The position numbers were made by a program, and so were the translations under genes. A stretch of DNA of 27,129 nucleotides from assembly GCA_011763485.2 (NCBI GenBank), contig JAANSK020088908.1, positions 1 to 27,129 of the forward strand. The letters run 5' to 3'. This DNA is from Isoetes engelmannii. Taxonomy: Eukaryota > Streptophyta > Lycopodiopsida > Isoetales > Isoetaceae. The notes under the pieces are model-generated. The model saw only the letters and a list, made by a program, of their open reading frames with translations, had not been told where the DNA came from and made no database searches. Positions within the stretch are counted from its first letter, which is position 1; each line of letters starts with the position of its first letter. Positions 17,064 through 26,139 of this stretch are shown one piece after another.

Positions 17064-17958
17064 GACGTGCTGTATTACCTTAGTGCTAAATCTTTAGCTC
17101 CCACAGATTCTTCTCTTGTAGCAGTTCCTAAGACACTTGAAGAATTATGGCATGCTCAGTTTGGACATCTTCATAGTCAGGCTTTGCAAATTGCCTCCAC
17201 GTTAAAAATGGTTGATGGCTTACCTAAACTTGGGCCACAATATGCTGATTGTACTGCTTGCAGACTTGGGAAACAAGTTCAAGCTCCTTATCCGTCTCAT
17301 GCTCAATTTCGAGCTTCCAAACCCTTGGAATTAGTACACTCGGATATTTGTTACACACCCATTTCATCAAAACAGATAATGCAGGCGAGTATTTATCCAA
17401 AGAGTTTCAGAAGTATATTGATACCAAAGGGATACATAGGCCCTTGATGGTACCCTACGCTCATGCACAAAATGGTGTTGCCGAACGCAAAAATAGGACA
17501 CTCTTGCAGATTGCAAGATGCATGTTGAAACACAAGCAATTACCAACTACTTTTTAGGGGAAGCTATTACAACAGCAGCTAACTTGGCCAATGGATAGCC
17601 TACCAAGGCCTTGAAGCTCAAAACTCCGTTTGAAGCTCTCAATGGTGTCAAACCAGATATCTCTCACTTGAGAATCTTTGGTTGTCTTGCATATGCGACA
17701 ATTCCAATTGAATTACTTGAAACAGTGGGCAAACTTTTAGATTGTGCTACCAAGGTAATTTTTATTGGATATCCAGCCAATCAGCAAGCATGGAAGTGTT
17801 TCGATCCTATTACTAAGAAGGTATTTGACTTTAGAAGCATGGTTTTTATGGAAGATGCTGTCTACTCATCTGATTTGAATCGGACACCAAGTGAAGCTTA
17901 TGACAAGCAATTAGAAGACCATTTTACATATAGAATTACCACTTCCCTTGCTTCCTAA
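17064..17958 (+). pseudogene. Copia-B integrase remnant with core deletion
   Basis: Starts within the pre-integrase domain (LEELWHAQFGHLHSQ...CTACRLGK). The DDE residues are visible as LVHSDICY (17343-17345), KTDNAGEY (17375-17377) and GVAERKNR (17483-17485). The first two Asp codons are only 32 bases apart, against 190 in Copia-A, so about 160 bp of the catalytic core are deleted and the frame is shifted. The TPFEALNGVKPDISHLRIFG block follows at about 17625-17680. Inactive. Confidence 0.88.
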
Positions 17959-19790
17959 CCCTGTCATAATCAGTTCTAATGATCCATCATCACATCCTAA
18001 TACTCTAAATCCATCTCCCAATTCTTAATCTCCAATCTGCTGTGCACACAGCCCATATCATGATTTTTCTCTTTCTTCTCTTCATGACAACGCCTTCTCA
18101 CCACCACTTTCACCTCTACCAGCTTGCTTTTTCCCCTGACTCATCACCACTGTCACCAACACCAAGACCAACACCAAGACGATCTCGAAAACCTGTTGGT
18201 TTATCACGTACTGAATTTTATAACTATGCACCTATGACTAAATTCTTATCTTCTCATGATCTGCTAACATACAATGAAGCTTCTAAAGACCAACATTGGA
18301 ATCAAGCTATGGCAACTGAAATTGAAATGATGCACCAACACCACGAAATTAGTTCCCAAACCACCAAACACGAATATTGTTGCCAACAAATGGGTTTACC
18401 GAACTAAGTATTATGTTGATGGCAAACTTTCAAAAAATAAGGCCCGATTAGTGGCAAAGGGTTTCACACAACAAGAAGTGCGTGACGATCATGAAGTTTT
18501 CGCTCTTGTTGTATGGATGGCTACTCTAAAAGCTGTTCTTGCACTTGCAGCCTCAAAACATGGCCTGTGTATCAATTAGACTTCAAATCTGCTTTTCTCA
18601 AAGGAGATTTAGAGAACATATACATGCAGCGACCAATAGGGTTCAAAGATCCCCAACATCCAAATTACGTGTGCAAATTGAATAAGAGCATTTATGGTCT
18701 TCGCCAAGCTCCAAGGTGCTGGAATCAAAAGATTAACTCTTTCTTGCTTCACCTTGATTATCACAGGTCAAGAGCAGATTGTAATCTCTATTACAAAAAC
18801 TGAAAATCGAAAGATCTCTATTCTCTTGCTGTATGCCGATGATATGGTGCTCAAAGGGGATGCAACTGAACTATTGGCCTTTACCAAAGAATTGCTGAGT
18901 TCCAATTTTGGCATCACAGATCTTGGCCTGATGCATTACTGTTTAGGTCTGGAAGTTTGGCAGCAACTCAATGGTATTTACTTGATGCAATATAAATACA
19001 TGTACATGTGAGACTTTGGACAAGTTCCATATGCTTGGATGCAAGCCAGCGACAACACGATATGAACCGGGCCAAACTCTTACCTCAGATTCTGCTCAAG
19101 AAGACGCTGGTGCAAAACTCTATAGGCAACTAGTCGGAGCACTTCTCTATCTCACCATTTCCAAACCTGATATTGTCTTTGCATTTACAGTTGGTGTCCT
19201 CACACGATTTATGCAGCACCCCTAGGCACTTCATTGGACTGCAGCAAAACGTGTGTTGCGTTATTTACAAGCTACTTCAAATGAAGGCCTTCATTACCTC
19301 CCAAATTCAGACCTACATCGCCTGCTCTACTCGGATTCAGACATGGCAACAAGTTATATTGAATCTAGAAAATGTCTCACGGGTTACACCTCATTTTTTG
19401 CTGGCAATCCTATTACTTGACACTCCAAAACGCAGTCTACTACTAGTTGAGTACCACGGAGACTGAAGTAAAAGCCTTGTGTACAGCAGTACAAGAAATG
19501 TTATGGATTATCTACTTGTTTGAAGACTTAGGCATCACAGTCCTCCAGCATCCATTTTTAGTGATAATATGGGAGCAATTTCACATGCTAAAGACTATAA
19601 GTGGCATCCTGAATTGAAATATATGGCCATCAAAACATGTTTCATTAGAGAACAATTGAAGAATGGATCTCTCATACTTCACTACTGTCCGACACACGAC
19701 GAAGCAGCGGATGGATTTACTAAATCAATCTCAAACAGTAAGTTTACAACAATGAAAACTATTTTACATATTACTTCTTTTTCTCCTAGC
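17959..19790 (+). pseudogene. Copia-B reverse transcriptase and RNase H remnant
   Basis: After a Pro/His-rich linker (about 17960-18190), RT shows KWVYRTKYYVDG, RLVAKGFTQQ, VYQLDFKSAFLKGDLE (about 18565-18610), SIYGLRQAPRCWN and YADD (18832-18843), then LGLMHYCLGLEVWQQL. RNase H follows with KPDIVFAF, TEVKALCTAVQEMLW and HPELKYMAIKTCFIREQL (about 19140-19660), ending with a THDEAADGFTK-like tail. Frames change near 18390, 18500, 18800, 19010, 19225 and 19470. Both Asp of the active site are kept, but the protein cannot be made. Confidence 0.88.
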
Positions 19791-19803
19791 AGTGCAAGTC
19801 ATC

Positions 19804-19811
19804 AGGAGGGG
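19804..19811 (+). promoter_or_regulatory. Copia-B polypurine tract
   Basis: AGGAGGGG directly before the TGTTAG of the 3' LTR; primer site for plus-strand synthesis. Confidence 0.85.
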
Positions 19812-20016
19812 TGTTAGCGTTTAACATGTCTATAGCTTAGTGATGACGTCACACTGCTGAGGTGGCATGTAGATGACATGGCATATATAAGCCATAGTCA
19901 TTTGGGAGTTAGGTTAGTTCTCTCTTTTCTGCAATTACACGTCTTGAGCGTCTGCACATCATCTATGGCATTTTGTATCTCTTCTCACATTCCTAATATG
20001 ATTCAAAATGTCTTCA
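19812..20016 (+). repeat. Copia-B 3' LTR
   Basis: Starts TGTTAGCGTTTAAC and ends AATGTCTTCA (205 bp, TG...CA). It shares the promoter core CATATATAAGCCATAGTC with the 5' LTR and the minus-strand copy at 6961-7161. Several substitutions and three or more indels separate it from the 5' LTR, so the insertion is old relative to the 968-bp duplication. Confidence 0.9.
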
Positions 20017-20177
20017 AACAAATACCTCACAAGCTGCTGCAGAGTTGTTGGAGGCAATTTTCCAAGTCACACAAACCCTTCCTGTTCTCATGAATAACAT
20101 GCTTACCTCAATCTTCAAATGGTGGGAAGACACCCTGTCCCATAATGAAGCCAACGAAGCCATCTGCTGATTTTGTG

Positions 20178-20640
20178 CCTGGGTCGTTGGTCTAGTGGTA
20201 ACACACTAGTCCTAGCAATGTGAGGTCTCGAGTTCGAGGCCGCCCAGAGTCGCACTCTGAAGAGCCCTCCCACAGTCGCACTCTTAACTGTTGGGCTTCA
20301 AAACCCACAGATGCAATGTAAAGTGGTTGGAGGCAGGGCCCAACCAAGCAATGTAGTGTGGTCACATGTCCAGTTGGATGCTGCCTAATACCGTGACATC
20401 CAAATACCGTGACGTAAAAAACTCTTCAGAAAGTTATTCAATTAAAATCTTCCTTCCACAGTCGCACTCTGAACTGTTGGGCTTCAAAACCCACAGATGC
20501 AATGTAAAGTGGTTGGAGGCAGGGCCCAACCAAGCAATGTAGTGTGGTCACATGTCCAGTTGGATGCTGCCTAATACCGTGACGTAAAAAACTCTTGAGA
20601 AAGTTATTCAATTAAAATCTTCCTTTTGTGGACATGATAA
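20178..20640 (+). mobile_element. tRNA-derived SINE with duplicated body
   Basis: The head resembles a tRNA gene. RNA polymerase III box A is TGGTCTAGTGG (20188-20198) and box B is GTTCGAGGC (20232-20240), with normal spacing, and CTGGGT/GCCCAG could pair as an acceptor stem. The head is most like Gly-type tRNAs with TGGTCTAGTGG. An unrelated body follows, rich in GGGC/GCCC pairs, present twice with a 186-bp period, and ending near ATTAAAATCTTCC. There is no coding capacity. It lies just downstream of Copia-B in FZL intron d. Mobilisation would need a partner LINE. Confidence 0.75.
20271..20626 (+). repeat. SINE body in two tandem copies
   Basis: Copy 1 is 20271-20456 and copy 2 is 20457-20626. 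Both contain CACAGTCGCACTCT, GTTGGGCTTCAAAACCCAC and AATGTAGTGTGGTCACATG. Copy 1 carries an extra 16-bp internal duplication around ATACCGTGAC (20390-20415). Otherwise the copies are nearly identical. Confidence 0.93.
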
Positions 20641-20959
20641 GCAGTTCTAGATCATGTCGAGTAAGTTGGTTGATCTGCTACTAGTTTGACTTCAGATTAG
20701 GCACTGCTAAATTGTACTTAAATGGTGGGATGTTATCAATTGAGAAGTCTAAAGGGTCAAAAATTTGACCAGCATCCTTACATTGGTCACATGCCGACCA
20801 TCGAAGCTTCATTTCCCTTCTTGCATGTTACCAAATGCATAGTTTATGCATATATGACATTAGTTGCAAGGTCACTTCGTGGCATAAAGGTTTAGCATTA
20901 AGGTCAGCAAGTAACACACCTAAGGTTTGCTTCTAGTCGTTTTAGACGAGATATTTGGA
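20641..20959. other. Intron sequence, nothing recognised
   Basis: About 320 bp of ordinary AT-rich intron DNA between the SINE and the antisense LINE fragment. I see no gene or repeat in it. Confidence 0.5.
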
Positions 20960-21990
20960 GCCTTTCCAATTGATTCCATTGATCCTTTTGCAAATCAACT
21001 CCCCATAACTATGACCTCATAAAGCTGCACGCATGTCAAACAGAAAAAGCTCTCTTGAAAATCCTTTTTGACAACATTGCTTTTCCAAAAGAGCGAGGGA
21101 AACATAGCATTTAGAAATTCTGGTTTAAGCACCCTTCTTCAATTTAACAGCGGGCCTAAAATTCCACTCCAAGGTACATGTAGGAGGATACAATTTCCCC
21201 AACCTGCCCTTGAAAGAGGAAAGTATTGTCTTTCATTCACGCCCATGAGCTAATGAAAACGATCACTTTGGTCTTTTTCAGATTAACTTGCAGTTCCTTG
21301 CTTTGGCAAACGCCTCTAAGGCTGTTAAGTATTTTTGCAGACCTTGAAGGGAAGAGGAAATTAAGATCATATGATCAACATATAACAAAAGTGGGATGCA
21401 CTGCTGAGCAAGCATGGAACCTTCCCCTAGAACTTGAACAAAGTTTTCTTTGCTTAACGCCTCTAAGACTGTTAAGTGTTTTTGGAGACTTTGGAGGAAG
21501 AGGAAACCAAGATCATATGATCAGCATATAACAAAAGTGGATGCACTGTTGAGCAAGCATGAAACCTTCCTCTAGAACCTGAACAAAGTTTTCGAGTTCA
21601 TCAATGGAAAACTCAAATAATATTGGGGGAGAGAAGACATCCCTGTTTAACCTCGATGGTTACTGCACCATTGTCCATCTACTTTTGCTTGACCTGTAAT
21701 ATTCTCATATAAAGCCAACTGTGCCCAAATAAGTTCATGAAGAAGCCTAGAAGCTTTGAAACCCTCTAGTTAAGCAAACCTGCATGTCTAAATCTTTTGT
21801 GACAAGATGCCAGTTCTCATCTGTGTTGGATCAATAGTTCCTGATTTATTACAGTTTACTTGCAATTTAATGTCAACAAGCACTGCCTTGGATTTCCTGT
21901 CATACTACCCTAAGCGATTTCCGAGTTTGCACTCCAACCATTGAGAGTAATTTTAGGAGAAAAAGTGCTTAACACTCACAATTGCTTGCT
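20960..21990 (-). pseudogene. Antisense LINE reverse transcriptase fragment
   Basis: On the minus strand: LLHELIWAQLALYENITGQ (about 21755-21700), then EVKQGCLLSPILFEFSIDEL (about 21655-21600, the RT 'QGCPLSP' block), then the active-site region LLYADHMILVSSS. The second catalytic Asp is His in both copies of a 146-bp tandem duplication (21511-21532 and 21365-21386 encode the box). Then YLTALEAFAKARN and YMYLGVEF follow. Stops interrupt it. It is a 5'- and 3'-truncated L1-type LINE in FZL intron d. Confidence 0.8.
21300..21592 (-). repeat. 146-bp tandem duplication of LINE RT active site
   Basis: Two copies of the segment from GCCTCTAAG to GAACAAAGTTTT (about 21300-21445 and 21446-21592), with about ten differences. 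Each copy contains GATCATATGATC and the box Tyr-(Val/Ala)-Asp-His. Because both share the Asp-to-His change, duplication followed inactivation or occurred in the same dead copy. Confidence 0.88.
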
Positions 21991-22381
21991 TCATAGATGC
22001 CCATGTTAGGACTAAGCTTAACACACCCTGTTTCTGATCAAGATTGAGCACTATACACTGCTGATTCTGATACATTTCATGACGTTTTGGACACCAGTCA
22101 CATATGACAATTTGTCATCACACGTCATCTAACTCAGCTAACTTGTGACATGACAGGTGATTGCTTGCTTGCTTGCTGACGTGGCCTAGATATCATAGGA
22201 AGGCACAGTGGCGCACCACCTATAATTTAGTTGATATTTGCTCTTGCTTTTGTTGCCATCTTAGATTTGGACTGATCTACTCTGATTGATAATAAGTTTT
22301 ACTTTCTCCCCTCTTTTGTCTGACTGTATTGTAAGCTAGAATATCTCTTATGGACATGACTCCCTGTTATTTTCTGTCCAG
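21991..22381. other. End of FZL intron d
   Basis: About 390 bp before the paddle exon. It contains a short GCTT run (about 22165-22178, TTGCTTGCTTGCTTGC) and no recognisable gene. It ends with a pyrimidine-rich tract and TGTCCAG acceptor. Confidence 0.5.
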
Positions 22382-22497
22382 ATTATGGGGATATTTGGGG
22401 GCTTGGGAGCTGCAGGTATAACTGCATCACTTTTAACATCTGTCTTACCAACTACACTCGAGGACATTCTTGCATTAGGACTTTGTACTGCTGGAGG
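22382..22497 (+). CDS. FZL exon e: membrane paddle
   Basis: 38 codons plus two bases: IMGIFGGLGAAGITASLL, TSVLPTTLEDILALGLCTAGG. Glycine-rich and hydrophobic, this is the membrane-inserting segment of FZL and its most recognisable block. The acceptor is CCAG|ATT and the donor GAGG|GTAAGT. It starts in phase 0 and splits a Gly codon at its end, completed by the G opening the next exon. Confidence 0.93.
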
Positions 22498-22989
22498 GTA
22501 AGTAATGTTTCTCCTTGAATTGTATACTTGTCTGGAAAACAGTATTACGGTTAATGGTACATGTGATGCATGTTCTGTTATGGAATAGGGCAAAAGATTG
22601 TACCCAAGAGTTGGAGTACATTGCAATCTTGTTGTATTTCATTGACTATTATTCCAACCTGTCTTTTGCATTGATAATCAACACTGGGTGCGGATTGTGG
22701 TCTCACAGGCTACCAGCATATCACCAAATCAGTGCATCTTTAGTGGATCCAGAAGGGTAGTAGTCTTATCCCAATCATTATCCCAATCAGATTCAGCAAG
22801 TAGGTTTCAAGTTGTGGAAAGGGATGAGGAACTCAGATTTTATTTGGTTCAAACTGGGCATATATCCAAGCCGTGATCTCACAATAAAATGGACCAAAAG
22901 GTTGTTTCAAGCCTCAAAGTGTCGGGTCTTCTCATGAAATAATTTGGCTACTCCATATTGTGGGACACAAGAAATTAGATAGGCAATGA
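22498..22989. other. Start of FZL intron e
   Basis: About 490 bp of intron DNA with a 12-bp direct repeat (TTATCCCAATCA, about 22768-22791). No gene recognised. Confidence 0.5.
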
Positions 22990-23250
22990 TATGAGAAAGT
23001 GCGCAGTAACATTGGCGTGAAACAAGAATGCCCGTTTTCCCTTTTATCGTACCGCTTTTGATCCTTTGATATCGCCCTTCCTGTCTTTGTGAAGTGGTCC
23101 ATGCTTGCACCACAATGCATCCGAGTTTTGTTGTACACTGATGACGCGATCTTTATTCCCTCTTCCTCTCAAGGTCTTCGATACACTTGACAGCTTCAGA
23201 GACATGGAACTGGAAAAACCCAAAGTGATTTGATTCTTCACAATCTAAGA
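22990..23250 (+). pseudogene. LINE reverse transcriptase remnant (plus strand)
   Basis: Short degraded RT fragment: NIGVKQECPFS (about 23008-23040, the 'GVKQGCPLSP' block) and, 90 bp on, VLLYTDDAIFIPSSSQGLRY (about 23125-23185) with the active-site Tyr-Thr-Asp-Asp at 23134-23145. The spacing between the two blocks is shorter than normal, so part is deleted. It is in the same orientation as FZL, opposite to the LINE in intron d. Confidence 0.75.
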
Positions 23251-24551
23251 TGGACCCTACTAACTGCTCGGCAGTATTGTGATTCAACAGTTTGGGTAAG
23301 CGGCCAACATCTTACAGGCTTTGGTTCAGATTGATCAGTGCGCCATGGTCAAACACAACAAGAACAATTTTCCTTCGATCTTGGTATTAGAAAACATCCT
23401 TCTGGAATTCTTTAATAAAGCCATTTGGCTGCGGTCATTTTGTTTGGTCTGTGGCAATATCTTGTGTAAAGAATCATGTCCGAATATGAACTTGATTTGT
23501 GAGGGCATTCAAATACTCATCCTTGTGTATACACATCAATTAACAGTGCTTCAACTATGAGACATTAAATTTCTTCCTGAAACCTTAGCTCTAAGCACAT
23601 CCTTTTCCATAATCACTGAGAATCATTTCTAACAATCATGTCAACGTAGATTGTTGCATGGACATTGGCTGGAACACTTACAAATGAGGCAAGTCCAGGT
23701 ACATCATGCCGGTTGTAAGCAAATAAGTACACTTGACGTTTCACTATCAGCAAATGTCGTCCTCTACATCTTCGTTGACTGCTAGCATGATCATAGAATA
23801 AACACACTATCCATTTCGGGTATCTATAAATGATCCAAAAGTTCATGATTGTGTGCCACATTAGCTCCCTCTACATTCATATACAATAATTAACAATCAC
23901 CCTCTTCCTTCTCAAGTATCAAACATGTTGGATAGGTTTTGGCTGGAATACTTACAAATGAGTCATGCATCACTGCCGGTTGTAGACAAATAAGTACACT
24001 TGGGCTTCAACAAGAATTGTGTTACTTTGAATAGCACGACCAAATGAAAAGTTTCTTTGACCGCCTCCTCTACAGTTTTGACCACAGAATTGGGACACTC
24101 ATTTTAAATACCTAAAGCTGCTATTAGAGAAAGAAAAGGTGCCACTTAAAGAGGGATAAAAATCAATATTTTCTAGTTGTTCCTATTACCTACCAAAATT
24201 GCTCCAATAAGTTTTGCTATCAAGATATTGAGGTTGCAGTACCTTACTATGGATCTTCGATTTTGGGAGTACACAGCTTGAAGGATGCCCACAGATACTC
24301 TTACTTAGCCACTCTCTAAGGAGAAGTTTGAAATGCCTAGGAGTATTTTTAGAATATGCATCTTGAAGGATATCCCTCGTCTATTAGCACTTACAATCTA
24401 GAGAGTTTACTCATTACACGAGTGTTGGATATAAGACAAGCTTGGTAACTTTTAAATGTTGGAGACTCAGCATTATGAAAAAGTAGTATTTTTATGGGAA
24501 GCTTTTTCTCTTGGATCTCCTCTCTCTTATTTTTGAAAATTTATGTTACAG
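23251..24551. other. Rest of FZL intron e
   Basis: About 1.3 kb without coding signals. It holds a pair of ~70-bp direct repeats (23665-23735 and 23939-24002). It ends with TATGTTACAG before the last exon. Confidence 0.55.
23665..24002. repeat. Diverged direct repeat pair, ~70 bp
   Basis: 23665-23735 and 23939-24002 share TTGGCTGGAA(C/T)ACTTACAAATGAG, TGCCGGTTGTA and CAAATAAGTACACTTG, with small indels, period about 274. Copies are well diverged, so this is an old duplication or two copies of an unknown repeat. Confidence 0.8.
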
Positions 24552-24828
24552 GTACCTTGGAATTTTAGCTTTGCCAGCACGACGCGAGGAGGTCAAACGT
24601 AAAGTTCGAAAAACTGCAGATTCTTTGGCACAGAAAATTAGAGATGCAATGGAGGCTGAGCTGCAGTATGCTCTAAACATAAATAGGGAGAAAATCAAAT
24701 CGCTTTTAGAACCATGTTATAGTTCTATTGAGGTAAGTCTCAAGCAATTGGACTCCTTGCAAGGAGATGTACATATTATAGAAGACCAATTGCAGCAATT
24801 GAAACAAAAGATTCAAGCTCTTGATTGA
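24552..24828 (+). CDS. FZL terminal exon f: C-terminal coiled coil and stop
   Basis: Begins with the G that completes the split Gly codon, then YLGILALPARREEVKRKV and ADSLAQKIRDAMEAEL, ending EDQLQQLKQKIQALD and TGA (24826-24828). The first residues complete the paddle. The rest is a heptad-like helix with Leu/Ile spacing, the tail of dynamin-like proteins that folds back on the stalk. The acceptor is TTACAG|GTAC. The open frame extends upstream into the intron, but the splice site and the Gly-Tyr match to FZL set the start. Confidence 0.92.
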
Positions 24829-24960
24829 TATCAAATATTCTCCCGCTCCATATCGAGAACATGCTGCCACTTAAAGCTATAGGTAATAAGTGAGCTCTGT
24901 GAACCACAATTTTAAGATGTATTACCATCTGATTTAATAAAATGTTCCAAAGTAGAGTTT
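24829..24960 (+). other. FZL 3' untranslated region
   Basis: AT-rich sequence after the stop, leading to a canonical poly(A) signal. The exact cleavage site cannot be read from the sequence. Confidence 0.6.
24936..24941 (+). promoter_or_regulatory. Poly(A) signal of FZL
   Basis: AATAAA about 108 bases after the stop codon, followed by GT/T-rich sequence (TAGAGTTTTGGGC) suitable as a downstream element. Likely, but plant signals are loose and others may be used. Confidence 0.6.
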
Positions 24961-25374
24961 TGGGCTTTGAGTGTTGTCTCTTTCTTGTCTTGCAGCTCCT
25001 CTACTTAACTGATATTGAGGTTCTAATATTATCTTTATTATTCTTACAAGAAACCACCTGGCAGCAGTGACATATATTCAGAGAGATGTCTCAACATTCT
25101 GCCAGTGTGACAGGATCAGCTTTCACCAGCAAAATTTTCTAATTATTTTACCATGTGGAGCTCCTTTAACGACAGCTTTAATATAGATCGTTCAATGTGT
25201 ATTGCGTTGTCAACAATTCATGCAAAATTCATCTATGCATTAAGGGGCTTGGTTAAACCCTTTGCATAATTATTGGCACTGGCAAATTTGCTCAATAAGA
25301 AATGATGCATATGTATAATTCTATCTCTGTAAAAGACTCAAACAACCCTATGATAAATTATATTTTTTCCAAAA
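24961..25374. other. Intergenic DNA after FZL
   Basis: About 410 bp of ordinary AT-rich sequence; no gene or repeat recognised. Confidence 0.5.
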
Positions 25375-25824
25375 GAAGAAAAACTCCAAAATATTTTTAT
25401 GTTCTACCAAAATTGTCAAAATGCCCCTAGTTTAGAAGTATTTTTGATGGAAACCGTGACTTTTTGGTGATGGTCCAAATGAGAATAGGGCCTTTAGATG
25501 GTTCGTAATGAGGATGAGATCTTTCCAGCAAAGCTCAAATCACCTAATTGAAGTTTGAAATCATAGTCATGTTATTTTTAATACACAAAAAAGTTATAAG
25601 GATTTAGAAGAAATGTAAGAGATCGTAATTTAAGATTTTGGACTCCGGTTTAGGTCATTTTAGCTTTGATGAAAAGACCTTATCCTCATTTACAATGCAT
25701 TTGAAGGATACATTTTTATTTGGATTATCACAAAAACGTTACGATCGTTTCTATAAAAATACCCTTAAAACTAAGTGCGTGTTGACAATTCTAGCAAATT
25801 TAAGGGTACTTTGGAGTTTTTTCG
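25375..25824. mobile_element. Foldback (MITE-like) element
   Basis: Two ~175-bp arms (25375-25547 and 25649-25824) are imperfect reverse complements around a ~100-bp centre. Outer ends: GAAAAACTCCAAAATA on the left, and on the reverse of the right GAAAAAACTCCAAAGTA. Inner ends: GTAATGAGGATGAGATC against GTAAATGAGGATAAGGTC. No coding capacity. The size, near-total inverted structure and position just beyond a gene fit a foldback MITE. No clear target-site duplication was found and the superfamily is unknown. Confidence 0.75.
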
Positions 25825-26139
25825 TGCTTTAAAACACTTTTACTACTGTACAGAGTGGCTATTTTATTAGAATGAGCAAGGATGAGCATTCTGAAACATA
25901 AAGTTCAATATTAGGCAACGTTAACACACATTCATCGGGTAAATTGCTACCAAAGTGGGAAAAAATAAATAGAATCGAATAGAATAATAGTTTTATAGTT
26001 TGCGGAGACCAATCAGCCTATGGAACCCATACAAAGAGAAAACAACAAATGCATTACGGCCAGGATGAAAAAACCTCCACCCAAAGGATTTTCGAGCAAA
26101 AAACCTTGGCAGTAATAACCTTGGAATTTCCATAATTAC
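25825..26139. other. AT-rich DNA, nothing recognised
   Basis: About 315 bp with no gene. It may already belong to the transposon whose right end is at 26887; the left terminus of that element was not found. Confidence 0.45.

Larger units (their letters stand above)
12985..20016 (+). mobile_element. Copia-B, second Ty1/copia element with nested insertions
   Basis: A copia element in FZL intron d, same strand as the gene. It has a 5' LTR (to 13190), primer-binding site, then a large nested LINE (about 13300-16165) that has displaced or replaced most of gag, the gag zinc knuckle and protease (16180-16664), a polyadenylated retroposon (16665-17055), integrase, RT, RNase H, polypurine tract and 3' LTR (19812-20016). 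It totals about 7.0 kb, with the copia part about 4.3 kb. It is dead: frames are broken, the integrase core has a deletion and LTRs differ visibly. Confidence 0.9.
7385..24828 (+). other. FZL gene, C-terminal half (join of six exons)
   Basis: FZL is a plastid dynamin-related GTPase of the mitofusin/bacterial dynamin-like branch. In Arabidopsis it acts on thylakoid and envelope membranes and shapes chloroplast and thylakoid morphology. Six exons join in phase to 441 codons with no internal stop, about half of the Arabidopsis length. In order they show the end of the GTPase domain (NKAD), a VSAR block, helical stalk segments, a hydrophobic membrane paddle (SLLTSVLPTTLEDILALG) and a C-terminal coiled coil. 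Recognition rests on blocks such as ALGLC(T/S)AGGY, SLLTSVLPTTLED and RIRLKL-type sequence that I know from plant FZL. Motifs G1-G3 and the transit peptide lie upstream, outside the window. Introns are 90, 2869, 75, 11030 and 2054 bp; the three large ones hold LINE, copia or SINE DNA. Exons look intact, so the gene is probably working. Confidence 0.92.

Noticed and set aside
20181-20246. Functional tRNA gene
   Set aside because: Boxes A and B are present, but D, anticodon and T arms do not fold into a proper cloverleaf, and a SINE body follows directly. Treated as a SINE head.
22080-22180. Possible regulatory motif cluster (TGACA/TGTCA palindromes and GCTT run)
   Set aside because: Short motifs of this kind are expected by chance in intron DNA and nothing ties them to splicing or transcription.
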